Notes: generated by a model from the letters alone, not told the origin. DNA of 64,000 bases from Leguminivora glycinivorella (GCF_023078275.1 NC_062985.1:1984001-2048000); one strand, 5' to 3'; counted from the first letter of the stretch, positions 43,918 to 55,100 are shown. Translations and numbers: made by a program.

Positions 43918-44047
43918 TAGGGTACACTCGCCTCATTCGGTGACGCGCCTAATTCGGTGCAACAACCAAAAATCGTCTTACGGAATAGTGCTTCAAAGCT
44001 TGTATCACCGAATTAGGCGTGTCACCGAATGAGGCGAGTTTACCCTA
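43918..44047. mobile_element. Foldback MITE with 43-bp arms, TA-flanked
   Basis: Arms 43917-43959 and 44006-44048 (GGGTACACTCGCCTCATTCG ... inverse) differ at two or three positions. TA at both edges (43918-43919, 44046-44047). Confidence 0.8.
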
Positions 44048-44182
44048 CATTGCTACCTTAGACCTCGCGCCTTCACCCATCCAATAGGAATACAACAACA
44101 AGACGACCTTACCCCGTCTCCTTAAGCTCCACCATCAGACCAACAAGGTTTCAAGTGTCAACCACTTAATTGGGGCAGATAG

Positions 44183-44406
44183 GTGTGCAGTAATTAAAGT
44201 AATGAGGTCCCAGAGGACTGCCTAGCCGAAGTGACAATCGTCGCTACGCTACCGAAACGCAGTCTGACTCGAGCCACTACAGAAGAGCGATAGTGCTAGC
44301 TACCGATACGGTTACAAAACGGAAGCGAAAATTGTCACGTCGTTGGCTAATTAGGTACCCTGTTAGGTGTGCAGTAATTAAAGTAATGAGGTCCCTGAGG
44401 ACTGAT
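44183..44406 (+). repeat. 40-bp direct repeats around a small insert
   Basis: GGTGTGCAGTAATTAAAGTA and the following 'atgaggtccc.gaggactg' occur at about 44183-44222 and 44366-44405. Between them is a 140-bp segment whose ends (TAGCCGAAGTGACAAT and ATTGTCACGTCGTTGGCTA) are roughly inverted. This is either a segmental duplication or an element with a very long target duplication. Confidence 0.6.
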
Positions 44407-44599
44407 ATCGAGATGGTCCCTCTGGTGGCGAAAAAGGAGATATCGGAGAACTCTTTATTTATACGAGTAAGTTTGGTTGTAGACAGGTGTTACAATGGCA
44501 GAGTGGTGATAGAACTCGTGGCAATAGGCTTCTCAAAGCTGCAGTCTTTATTATTGGCGAACCGTTTGCAAAAGATCTAAGATAATACCGGGACAGACA

Positions 44600-44641
44600 A
44601 GGCCCATACAAAAAAGCGTACCCCTGAAATGTATGGGCCTT
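44600..44641. repeat. Short hairpin AAGGCCCATACA
   Basis: AAGGCCCATACA and TGTATGGGCCTT are inverted around a loop of about 18 nt. Confidence 0.55.
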
Positions 44642-44857
44642 TTAGGCTTAAAACTATATAGAGCTGTTTCGCAGCCTGGAAGGGGCCAAAATCATGTTTT
44701 CCCCAAATATTTTTGCGTGTTTTTATTTTTTATAAATACAAATGACATACTTCTTTATTTTAGTATATAAAAAAAATGTAGGCATCATCAGTATTTAATA
44801 GATGTCGCATGTAAATCCTATATAAATAATAGATATAGGATGGGATATAATGGGATA

Positions 44858-44905
44858 TATGCAAAATACCTACCTACTGTATACAGTAGGTAGGTATTTT
44901 GCATA
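44858..44905. repeat. Perfect 48-bp palindrome without loop
   Basis: Centred on GTATAC at 44879-44884; both 24-nt arms (TATGCAAAATACCTACCTAC...) match perfectly with no spacer. Such spacer-free palindromes are unstable and rare. Confidence 0.8.
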
Positions 44906-45534
44906 GTTTAATTCCTTGTAGGTCCAGTAGAAGGAACAACACAACACACTGTGGATTGTAGCGCTGCTTCTTTTTTTTATTGCTTATGTAAAGCTATTGT
45001 TTTGGGCTTTGAAGAATCGGCTCAATGAGTAGATTATTAACTGGCTGGTGAAATAAAAATACATAGTCTACAGTTACAAAACGTATTATCAACAGATAAG
45101 GTAAATCACAATTATAATATGTTTAGTTCTACCGAGCTACTGACTCATCAAATTAACCAAGGTACACCGAAAGTTACGAATATTACCATGTTTTGCATAA
45201 CATTTCCCGTATTTAATTATATCCACCAAAAGAGCATAAGTTCCTTTTTCATCAGATATTTATTTCTTTTTTCATTTCTAAGTATCCCAATAATAATCTA
45301 CACGTAATTTCTTCGTAATGCCACCGCAAACATCTTCACCACCAGTAATTTATTTACTACCCCCGCGGAACCTCGCATTGTTTCCAGAAATTGGACGCCG
45401 TGATTAATTTGTTGGACTCCCCTTGCCTGCAGTTTGTCAACCACCAGTGTTACTTGGACTGCAGTTTGCTATTTAGTTTATTTAGTAAACTTTTGAATTG
45501 GTTTCTCAGTCTATTGTCCCGGAGGCGCAATAGT
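44906..45534. other. No feature recognised
   Basis: AT-rich; no coding or repeat evidence. Confidence 0.4.
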
Positions 45535-45780
45535 CTTAGGTCACATCTCGGACACTGGTGATCAAATATATGAAAGAGGCGCGTTATTAATAGCACACAT
45601 TCGAAGTTTGTGTAGGTGAACGCGCACTATGCTTCCATGCGTGAGATATGACATTGACAGGTCGGTTGTTCGCGTTTTTGACAGGCGGTAACTGAGAGAC
45701 AACTGAGAGAAGAACTTTCAGCGGGGAGCGGGAGTGGCCATACTGTACGATAATACTGTTTATTGTACTGTGCTTAGGTC
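45535..45780 (-). mobile_element. Family H MITE, copy 3, CTTAGGTC duplication
   Basis: The element 45543-45772 is the reverse of copies 1, 2 and 4 and is flanked by identical CTTAGGTC octamers (45535-45542, 45773-45780). Confidence 0.88.
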
Positions 45781-47170
45781 CTAGCGCACCTCATAGTTAG
45801 GCATACTACTGCATAGGGCCTCCACAAGATTGCAAAGTACTGACTTTACATCAAGCCAATTGCTTTTACAGAGTACAGACAAATCTACCAGAAACGTTCT
45901 TTGAATTTTCCGGAACGTTTTCTGGGATCTAAAACTTCTATCGTAACTTTAACCGCTTATTGAAACAAATAAGACAAAATACCTACCATAGAAACTTGAA
46001 GTAATATTAAAGAAATATAATAACTAATTAAAGACCGGCAGTAAAACCTCACAAAATTCCTCAAACAGGTTATTTGGGCTAATGATGTCTAAATGAATGA
46101 AAATATATAGTCCCCTTAAAACATAAGATAGTGCACTATTTTCTGCAAGTCAGCATGTTCTCGAGAAAGTTGGAAAAATTTCTGGAAATTTCTTCGAACT
46201 TATTCTCAGAAGCTAGTATTCTCATCGTCACATCACTAAGTTAGCTTCTCGGGTTATGCAGTGTCTCTATTTTCCCATTTCAGAGCTCCAGCAATTTCGG
46301 CTGACTTGCCTCCAAAATTCCTTGGCTTTTATTTGCTTAGCGTCAATAAATAGTGAATCTTGAGCGGTGTTTGTTGAATTAATGCTGTTTGTGTACTTGG
46401 TTATTGTTAACGATCCCGTGTGTCACGAATTACTGTGAGCGAGAAGGGTAAACTTGAACGTTTATTAATTGAAGAAGGAAATACGTGTTATTTGAACAGT
46501 AAGATTTGATGTCTTGGTATCTAAGAATATGTTATTATTTTACATTGAATGATATCAAAAATTAGGCTGAAATAAAAAAAAAATGCTTATACAGCTCTGA
46601 GTTACAAATAAAGTTTTAAAATATTGAGTGGTCTCATGTGGAATAAAAAGACCCCGACGAATTGAGAACCTCCTCTTTTTTTGAAGTCGGTTAAAAATGG
46701 AGAACAGTAAATACATATTATGGAAATATCTTTTTAACGTGATTGACGTGAGCATAAGACAAAAGAAAATATTTCGTCATAATTCAAATATCATAAGTGC
46801 TAAGAAGATGCACCTAGGTATGATCGAATGATGAAAGGATACAGCTTTAATTCACACGATTGAATTCTGTAGGACACCTCAGTTTTAGCAAACTTGACTA
46901 GAATTAGATCTTCCGTGACTTCTCAAATGAACTATATCGTGCCACAAACAATTGAATGTGCTTAAGAGCTTAATAATGTGTACAAAACAAGTGAAAGAAG
47001 ACATCACGGGCGTTATTGGATAACGACTGACATCCGGTAAGACGCTACATTATACGCCAGCCTATTTGAGACATTTGAATCATACAAACTCATAAAGTGT
47101 GTACGGCAAGGGCCGAATCAGAACTGCAACGAAACTGCTACATCTATGGGAAATGCTCGCTGACGTTATA
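45781..47170. other. No gene recognised
   Basis: Contains AACCTCCTCTTTTTTTGAAG and a GTCGGTTAAAA scrap near 46668-46695. No long frame. Confidence 0.4.
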
Positions 47171-48426
47171 TTGGGTTGGTAAGAAAGTAATGAGCGATCG
47201 ATTGAATTCCACATAAAATTTTTGAGAGTTCTAGAATCTTCTATGGTCGAAAGTATATAAAGGGCGAGTCGCACAGTTTCTCGTCAGTCATTCACTAGCT
47301 GTCGCCGAGCTAATATAAGGAAGAAAATGGACGAATTAAAAGTGCATGTAAGGCATTGCTTACTATATGAATTTCAGTCTGGCCATTCAGCCGCCGAAGC
47401 AGTGCTGCAGTGCGTAATATATGTCAGCGTGTTGCTCCTAAAGTTGTGTCTGAGGCCACGGCGAAACGATGGTTCCAGCGGTTTCGTAGTGGCGACTTTT
47501 CATTATCAGATCAACCTAAGTCTGGTCGACCGGTGAAGATTGATGTAGCCAAATTAAAAACCTTAATTGAAGGAGATCCGAGGCTAACGAGTCGTACTCT
47601 TGCTACCGAGTTAGGCTGCTCTCATGTCACCATAGAAACACATTTACACGAGTTGGGAAAAAACTACAAATACAGTGTTTGGATACCGCACGAACTTGAT
47701 AGAGATCAACTAAACCGCCGTGCCGATATCTGCATACAACTTCTGTCTTTTCGCCGCACATTCAACTGGTTGGACCATCTTATCACTGGAGATGAAAAAT
47801 GGGTCTTATATATAAATCACACACGCAAACGTCAGTGGCTAGCTCCAAACGAAAAAGGAATAGAGGCACCAAAAACAGAGCCTCACCCGAAAAAAGTTAT
47901 GCTGTCCGTTTGGTGGGATATTCATGGTATTATTCACTGGGAACTCCTACCAAGTGGAATGACTGTTACCGCATCAGTATACTGTAATCAGCTTGAAAAT
48001 TTAAAGCAAAAAATCTGTCAGAATCGTCCACAGCATGCTAAAGTTTTTTCTTACTCGACAATGCTCGCCCACACATTGCAAAAGTGACTCGGCTAAAGCT
48101 ATTGGAGCTAGGTTGGAAAGTGATACCTCATCCACCGTACTCTCCAGACTTGGCACCTACGGATTACGCATTGTTCAGATCGCTAAGCAATGCCTTGAAT
48201 GAAAAAAAGTTCGATGATCAAGCCCATCCACGACAGTACATAGCTGAGTTTTTTGAATCTAAACCTAAGAACTTCTTCGCCGATGCTATTCATTCTTTAC
48301 CAGAACGATGGAGACAAGTAGTAGATAACGAAGGCCGTTATATTTTTGATAAATGATTAAAATAATAAATTAAATAAAAATTACAATATTGGTTATGATT
48401 CGCTCATTACTTTCTTACCAACCCAA
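47171..48426 (+). mobile_element. mariner element, 1.26 kb
   Basis: Inverted ends TTGGGTTGGTAAGAAAGTAA (47171-) and the inverse ending at 48426 enclose a DD34D transposase gene. TA precedes the left end; the right side has CA, so one target TA has mutated. Length and layout are normal for mariner. Confidence 0.9.
47327..48356 (+). pseudogene. mariner transposase with two frameshifts
   Basis: Starts at ATG 47327 (MDELKVHVRHCLLYEF), then the reading frame changes at about 47400-47410, where an 8-bp near-duplication (CTGCAGTG) is present. The main frame 47410-48087 carries the helix-turn-helix region and the first catalytic Asp in 'ITGDEKW'. A second shift in a T-run at 48044-48049 moves the second Asp (48057-48059, D-N-A-R-P-H block) into the frame of 48084-48356, which holds 'PPYSPDLAPTDY' with the third Asp 34 residues later. 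All three catalytic Asp are kept, but no continuous protein is encoded. Stop at 48354-48356. Confidence 0.92.
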
Positions 48427-48427
48427 C

Positions 48428-48545
48428 AGTTTTATAAATGGGCTTAGTCTTGGCCACAGACTAGCCAAAGACCATGATTTTGCCTACGGAGCGAGCTCGC
48501 CCAGATGCCTGTTCACCCTTGATTTGAAGGTTGCCGGGTTATATA
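48428..48545 (-). mobile_element. LINE 3' fragment, family F, copy 3
   Basis: The reverse of 38560-38681: TTTTATAAATGGGCTTAGTC through 'gaaggttgccgggttatata'. It abuts the mariner right end, so mariner may have inserted at its tail. Confidence 0.7.
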
Positions 48546-50564
48546 AGCTAGGAAATATAGACACCGGCAAGGAATTTCATTTTCCCTGGCCAAACGCTCG
48601 ATTTTTCCTAACCCGCCACTTCCACATGTCCCTTGTAAAAATGCTAATGTGTCCCCACGACACTTTGTCACGGGATTTGTCCGGGAATTTGTCCCGGACA
48701 GCGTAATCCGGCCGCCGATAAATCAGAGGTGAACTCCGCCCCGGCTGCTTTATGTTTATTTAATTTTGTGGGATTATTGGTAAACTGTATCAATTTAGAT
48801 GTGGTCATCCGGTGCGCGTTTGTTTTTGCATTTTTATGAGGTGTTTTTATTTAAGTACAAGTATAATACGGATTCTGGAAAATGTTTTGGTCATAAAATG
48901 TTTTTACAATTTTTAAGGCTTGTTTTTGTTTTATACTTCACAACCGAGGTTTGAACCCATGATTTTTGTTTACCACATGTCATTCCCACATGGTTATCGT
49001 TTATCAAAATACTATATCAATGTTGATACTACCTTTCATCATATCAGTGTCATTATTGTAGGTAAGTCTGTACGTAACAAAAATCTCAATGTCTTTCGGA
49101 ATGGCACATTATTGAAGTAAGATTTTGCGATAGTATTTATGTCATATAGGTATATATTCGTATGATAGTATTAGAACTCCATAAGCCTTGCACGTTATTC
49201 AAATTTCTTTTCGCTCTATTCTTTACTATACTTACGAACTTTTTAAATTATTGTCTTGCTGAAATCTGACTTTAATAGTTTTGACTTTAATAGTGTTTCA
49301 AGTAATAAAATAAAATAAGTATATTAGTACTGGTAGGTAGTTTTTAATTTAGTATCTTTTTAAGACCTAAGTTTTAATAATGAACATGGATTTATCTCAC
49401 TTGATAAAATAAATCCCCAGCTTACTACCCCATAATGTGATTATCGTAACTGAATTGACCAACACATTCCAGCGTCATGGCCATTTGCCACAAATAGCAC
49501 AGACAATATAGCACAACGGGCGCTGCCTCTTACTACCAATTACTTATGGCATCACTAATAGCGGAGGCCGCCATAAATACTGTCCAGTGATATTGTTCCC
49601 ATTGCAATGCGAGCTGTTGTTCTGAAACCAGAGGGCTGCGTAGTGGTGATACTGTTGATAGGTGATGATTTTGGCGTCGTGGCAAAGCGTGAACTTTGGT
49701 TAGGTCGATTTTTTATATTTGTTATTTGATATTGGTGAAGTATTGAATAATAGTCATATCTTTGATTATCTTAGCTTTAGGAACTAAACATTTTTTTTTA
49801 AATAAAAGTATACAATGTGAAGCAACAAATCTTATCTTGCAATAATAATATTACTTATATTTGGATTTTTTTGAAAAATTACCATACATAGGTATATGCT
49901 TTCATGCAGATCAGATCATTACGGATGTAATGAAACTGTTAAACCATTTTATCAGGTTTTAGTGCCCTATTTTCTTCTACCTCATAAGATCCAGATAGAT
50001 TATAGATAAAGTTCTAGGATACATGCTAACTATGATCGACCGTGTAGATCTGCATATATGCCAATTTTAACTTATATTTTGGTCCTCGCACCAAAATTCG
50101 ATAAAATGGTATGGTAGAATTCGTTTCCTATAAGTTGCACTTAAACTGGCCACTACAAACGCTTTGCAAGCGATGTAATAACCGACCACCAAGTGGTGGA
50201 ATAGGCCAATGTTGTGGGATTACGCACGATTGCGGCGCTAATGCCCGATCGACACGGGATTACCCGCAAATCGAGACTATCCGTAATTTACGGACACCGT
50301 GGACGTGGACACCCTACTAATCGTTCGCTGCCCGAATTGGGTGCAGATTAATTGTTAAGGACCAATTGCAGTGAATAAAGTGAATTCGGTATTATAACTA
50401 TAGGGAGTATTACTGCAACATTCTGATGGCAGAGTGCATCACTTGTAGTTAGGACAAACCGTAAACCATGGAGTAGTAATTTTTAACCGACTTTTAAAAA
50501 AGGAGGAGGTTCTCAATACGACTCAATGTTTTTTATATTTTTTTTTTGTATAGTTTGAATTTGT
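48546..50564. other. No gene recognised
   Basis: A GC-rich patch at 48590-48750 has no splice-compatible frame. The moderate-GC patch 50110-50330 carries a 69-codon open frame without family or splice support. TTTAACCGACTTTTAAAAAA and GGAGGAGG at about 50484-50510 is a repeat scrap. Confidence 0.35.
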
Positions 50565-50703
50565 TCTGGTTTCGAATCCCAGTAAGGGCATACAGATATT
50601 TGTTCCAGAATCATGGTTGTGCATAAGTCGCCTAGTAATATAGTACCCATAGTACATCTTATGCTCGTTTTATGTTAGGTCGATCTGGTACCTTATTTAT
50701 TTA
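50565..50703 (+). mobile_element. SINE fragment
   Basis: 'ggtttcgaatcccagtaagg', 'gatatttgttccagaatcat' and a TTTATTTA tail match 8870-9075 in order; the tRNA-like A box is lost. Confidence 0.6.
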
Positions 50704-51074
50704 ATATTTGCTAAAAATAACATCTTTAAAAATTCGCGCACCCATAAGCAAAATGGCTACCCCACGATATTATTTATTAACGCCGGGCCCAATCTGCTAA
50801 GTGGTATAATGACAGATTACGAAGAGCACCTGCCCCCGGATATAATTCACTGGCCGGTGGTTCTACAATAAATTCGTCAGTGATTAACAGGGCCCCGGGA
50901 TGCTGCGGCCAGAAATATTGCCCCGGAAAAGCTAAGGATTCTGCGGATAATACTGCCCTGCTAAGCCGAGTGGCGCAATCTCAAAACCAAATGATTTTGA
51001 AAATGGAACTGTCAGTTAGCTATGGATTTTCGTTTGAGATAGCGCTTTTCGGCGAGGGCAGAATAGTTTACACG
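50704..51074. other. No feature recognised
   Basis: A moderate-GC stretch (50815-51060) with a 72-codon frame; no family or splice evidence. Confidence 0.35.
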
Positions 51075-51207
51075 CAAACAAGTTTTGCACCAATCTAGCA
51101 TAGGTATAAGGCTCAGTCAATTAGGGAATTGCTACCTATGCTAGATTGGTGCAAAACTTGTTTGTTGTTAAATAGTGTCATTTTGTTCCCTAACAAAATG
51201 ACACTAT
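51075..51207. repeat. Two adjacent hairpins
   Basis: The first pair is 51075-51106 with 51133-51164 (CAAACAAGTTTTGCACCAAT ... inverse), perfect over about 32 bp. The second is 51172-51187 with 51192-51207 (ATAGTGTCATTTTGTT), 16 bp with a 4-nt loop. They lie just past the probable 3' end of the minus-strand gene. Confidence 0.75.
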
Positions 51208-51209
51208 AG

Positions 51210-51219
51210 TTTATTTATT
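51210..51219 (-). promoter_or_regulatory. Possible poly(A) signal of the membrane-protein gene
   Basis: AAATAAATAAA on the minus strand, about 400 nt after the stop at 51617. No nearer AATAAA is obvious. Positional inference only. Confidence 0.3.
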
Positions 51220-51223
51220 TGAG

Positions 51224-51370
51224 TTTCAGTGCCACTCTTGGCAAAAAGGTGTTGAAATAAATCCAAATTGTGACATTGCAGTGACAGGTTGTCAGCCTCT
51301 CGCATACGCCACAATTTAACCCACAGTCGACTTCTACGACACCCACGGGAAGAAAGGGGGTGGTGAAATT
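51224..51370 (+). repeat. Family G repeat, copy 1
   Basis: GTTTCAGTGCCACTCTTGGC, 'ttgtgacattgcagtgacag', 'cccacagtcgacttctacga' and 'cacccacgggaagaaagggg', as at 58928-59160. Confidence 0.7.
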
Positions 51371-51616
51371 CTTAACCCGTCACCACACGCTACTTTTGAT
51401 AATGCTTTAATATTCCTATGTATTTACGTTAAAGCGATTATATGATACCCAAAAACTAACTGTCAAGTGTCCTGAAATTCCTACTTACATCTCGGCAAAG
51501 GACTCTGAAAGTTTCTTCCGATCGATCCTGTTTTTGGTGAGTTTCCCCCACGGCTGCTTCCCAATAACAGACTACAATTAAGTATGCAAGTAAATCTATA
51601 ATAAGAATAAGTAAAA

Positions 51617-51752
51617 TTACAGAGTAACATTCAACTTCACTTCTCTAGGGCTGCTGCTGGCGAGCGCGCTGTCATCCAGCGTTCGCGGGATGCTCTGGCG
51701 CGCTTTAGGGATCATGCTCTTTCGGGCACTGCGAGCCGGTTGTCTTTTTGTT
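51617..51752 (-). CDS. Exon 2 of the membrane-protein gene
   Basis: 136 nt encode the last 45 residues (ending REVKLNVTL) and a TAA at 51619-51617. The acceptor TTACTCTTTTGTTTCAG directly precedes it, and GC is higher than in the flanks. It was found by matching the phase and frame left by exon 1. The frame is open through the whole exon. Confidence 0.75.
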
Positions 51753-54700
51753 CTGAAACAAAAGAGTAATTCATATAAAGCTTGAGTGGACGCTCATATT
51801 GGGTGGGGCGGGGAGGGGCGTGCGGCGTGCATGTCGAACAATTGAAGCTCATACAAAGTGTCCTGACTCGACGCTGTATAGCGTGTACTCCCCGATGAAC
51901 CAAGCGCGGATCCAGCTTCGTGCCCAGGGGGGGGGGTCACGTGGTAAACGCCCAGGCCCCGGGGGGGGGGTCACGTGGTCTATTTGTATGGCCAACCTAG
52001 GCTCCTGGATCCGCGCATGCGATGAACGATCCGTTCCGAGCGTCCACTCTGGTTTTACATATACTTACAGATCACTTAAAGATCAATTCACAAGAGCTGA
52101 CACGAATATTATGTCTATGTGTGTGACAGATTAACCAATATAAGGGTGCCCGCCCACGGGCGACAAAGTTGCTCGGTGACTTTCGTATTTGTATGAAAAG
52201 TTGTGTTGCTTCGCGTGCGCACTTTCATACTAGGCCATGGTCGCGACAAAAGTCGCTGCCAAAAATTGCCTGTGTGCGCGCTGTATGTGCGCGCTCTCTA
52301 ATGGCTCATAAGAGTTTTGAATGATTCACGGATAAGTATTTTCATTAGACTTATATTGACCGGGATATAAACATTATAGACTGTGATTACCTTTTTGATA
52401 TTTGTCGAGCTTCCGATATTTCTACGCAGTTGCATGCATGCATGTTTTCCGTGATCATGATGCGTCGAAATATCGGGAGCTCGACAAAAATCAAAAAGGT
52501 AATCACGGTATATATAAGTCTAATGAAAATGGTTCAAGACAGTTACTACTGTACTGTATACCGACGGGTGTCACTTAAACAATCAAAGTTTTATTCATTC
52601 TATTCGTCTTGGTGAAACGTCCTGTAGGTACATGCGTTCATGCCTATATCTATAGGCACAAGGTAAAAAAAAAAGAGTTCAATACATCAAAGTAAAATTT
52701 GCATTAAATTACAGGGTTGCCCAAAATTACGTTGACAAAGAATAGGGAAATGTTGAAATAAACCAAAATAATTATCGAAGTTACCGAAAATATTTTTGGG
52801 CCTATATTATCTGTTGAAATATCCAAGGTGAATGTAGAAAATAGTAGAAATATACAATATAATATAGGCCCAAAAATATTTTCGGTAACTTCGATATTTT
52901 GGTTTATTTCAACATTTCCCTATTCTTTGTCAACGTAATTTTGGGCCAACCTGTATTAACATTTTGCACGCAAGCTTCTCATCTGTTCTTGAAGAGCGAG
53001 CCTTTATCAGTGGATGTGGTGAAACTGAAATTGTGAGTGGCAAGCTAGTCGACATCTACGACACCTACGAAACTCCAGCTTACTATTAAAACTACATCAA
53101 TTTACTCACGTTTGTGCAGAACATACAAACACATTCCTCGGTGAACTAATTATCTTCGGAATCTTGCTTGATTTCGTTTTATCCAACTTTAATATTCCTT
53201 TCCTTATTGGTGGTGCTTCCGGATTATTAGGTATTTTTTGTCTTGATATCTCGCTTCTCCTGTGTCTATCCACTCTATCCAGGCTTTCTTCCTTTTTCAT
53301 CCATCGATTGATATGGTCCTCGCTGTTTTTAGTGTGTGTTCTACTCGGCCGGGGTGAAACGAAGTCCACAGTCTTTTCACTGTTACTCATCATCAGAGGT
53401 AAATCACCCATGTTATCCTCGAATAATTCTAATTTGAGTTCCCTAACAGTCGATATATCATTGTCCTGCTCTGCTTTCAAGTTTTCCGAGGAAGGAAGAC
53501 GGTTGTATGCGCCAGGGCTAAGGGAAGGTATAACGTGTCGCGGTTTGAAGCGCTTTGATTTTCTTATACCGTTGGAAGTGCTCTTATCCTGTGGAAGGAC
53601 TGATGATAAAGTAACTGTTTCTCCAGTATCATCGGTATGTTTTATAGTACTTGTTGAACTTCGAGGTATCGAAGCTTTAGATACTTGAGTTTGGCGCTGA
53701 GCAACTTTAATTTGATCGGTTTCTGTAACCTTGTAACGGAGGGATTGTTGGCTTGACGATATCATCTTAATATGATGGGAACTCTTTCTTACAGAAGGGG
53801 CTTCGTCTGCCGTGGTCGACCCGTCAAGGATCGAGGAATATGAGCGTCGAGAACCCGAAGCGTTGGAGAATTCGGAGCTCATCATATTCCTGATAAACTT
53901 CTTGTTACTACTATGCACTCTAGAAGTCATCTTACTTTCATTATGAAATGATGAACTCGGTGAACTGAGCTCGTAAAACACGGTTTTGTCGTAACTTCTT
54001 CTATTATGTACATGAATGGAAGGCCTATTCCTAGGCGTCGAGCTAGACTTATCATTAGTATTTCCTTTGGAATTATCATTAGAATCATCTTTCTTTCTCT
54101 TTTTCATTACGAAATACAGGAGCGTCGGGATGCAACATATTATTTCTAGAGCCAATATGATTACTATTATAGTAGTCTTCTTTGACATGTTACGGATATT
54201 ACGAAAATAACTGTTGTGATTTGTTTTAGGTTTAGCGGGAGGTAATAGATCAGCGTCGTCTATTAACGAGAGGATTCCTTTGAAGCCGGTGTAGAGATCG
54301 TCGTCACTGAGGTGTGGGAGGATGGCGTGGTTGACCCACTCCTCGAAGGAGCCCTGGAAGTAGCGCGTGTCGGGGTTGATGGAGCGCTCGCAGGCCGAGG
54401 CCACCTGGTGGAACTGCTCCAGCACGGCGGTGATCAACGGGGACGTCAGGTCCACTATCGGCTGGTTCGTCAGCGGCACAAACATCATGCGCTTCTTCCA
54501 GTCTATCGAGGGCATTGGCATCGTCACGTTTTGTTTGTTATTGTGCAAGTACAACAGCCGATTGCACGGGTCCTTGATTCTCGGCGTCGGCGTGTTCGAT
54601 CGAACCCCACGAAACGGTGGCTTAGGAATGTTTTTAAGCGGCTCCGACCACCCTTTACCGTCGGTGCGCAGCTGGTGTTTAATATCTTCGTAATATGTGA

Positions 54701-55100
54701 ACAATTTGACGGCATCTTTTGTGGGCACATCGCCATTGTAAAAGGCCACCTTCGTCACTGGTAAGCCGACCATTTTTAGATATCCCCCGAATACATCGGA
54801 CGCGGCAACTGTTAGGATTGACCCGGATTCCTTGTCAGAAGCCGCTTGGTTCACGGCAGCGTAGCAGTTTTCTATATAACGGATTAAAGAACTTATATAA
54901 TCAGGGCTTTGTGAGATATCCATTGGAGGTATCATACCCTGAAAGTACATGCGTGCTCTCAGTAGAGCTACTTCTCTTTTGTTCCACCTTTTCTTAGCCA
55001 GGTCTGCGGGCGTGAATAACGTCGTTCGAACATTGAGAGCCAGAGACTCTGTCACAATCAAAGCTTGAACTAGAAGCGTTGTTATAAAAATGTAGAACAT
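51617..55100 (-). CDS. Single-pass membrane protein, two coding exons, function unknown
   Basis: Exon 1 is 55100-53110 (ATG at 55100) and exon 2 is 51752-51617. The intron (53109-51753) starts GTGAGT and ends TTTTGTTTCAG. Exon 1 ends two bases into a codon and exon 2 completes it, giving 2127 nt and a 708-residue protein. Residues 1-22 form a signal peptide (FYIFITTLLVQALIV). The ectodomain (about 23-308) has three Cys (79, 179, 237) and an N-glycosylation site at N191. Residues 309-331 form one transmembrane helix followed by KKRKK, so the tail faces the cytoplasm. The tail (about 375 residues) is rich in Ser, Lys and Arg and probably disordered; the last residues, VTL, fit a class II PDZ ligand. 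I do not recognise a family. More 5' exons may exist. Confidence 0.8.
51905..52016. mobile_element. G-run MITE in the gene's intron
   Basis: The ends GCGCGGATCCAG and CTGGATCCGCGC are a perfect 12-bp inverted pair. Inside, two GGGGGGGGG-TCACGTGGT units form a direct repeat with E-box-like CACGTG cores. The G runs (9 and 10) may form quadruplexes. Confidence 0.7.
52338..52530. mobile_element. Foldback MITE in the gene's intron
   Basis: The arms ATTTTCATTAGACTTATAT ... GTGATTACCTTTTTGAT ... GTCGAGCTTCCGATATTTC pair with the inverted right half around a GCATGCATGCATG centre. Imperfect arms; older than its neighbour. Confidence 0.7.
52710..52955. mobile_element. Long-arm foldback MITE, TA-flanked, intronic
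   Basis: The element 52712-52953 begins CAGGGTTGCCCAAAATTACG and its arms match over about 95 bp with a few differences. TA lies at 52710-52711 and 52954-52955. It is within the intron of the minus-strand gene and would form a long hairpin in its pre-mRNA. Confidence 0.85.

Noticed and set aside
50111..50320. 69-codon frame in a moderate-GC patch
   Set aside because: No splice-site pairing or protein signature; it could be chance.
53164..54764. Several long plus-strand frames
   Set aside because: They are antisense shadows of the minus-strand membrane-protein gene.
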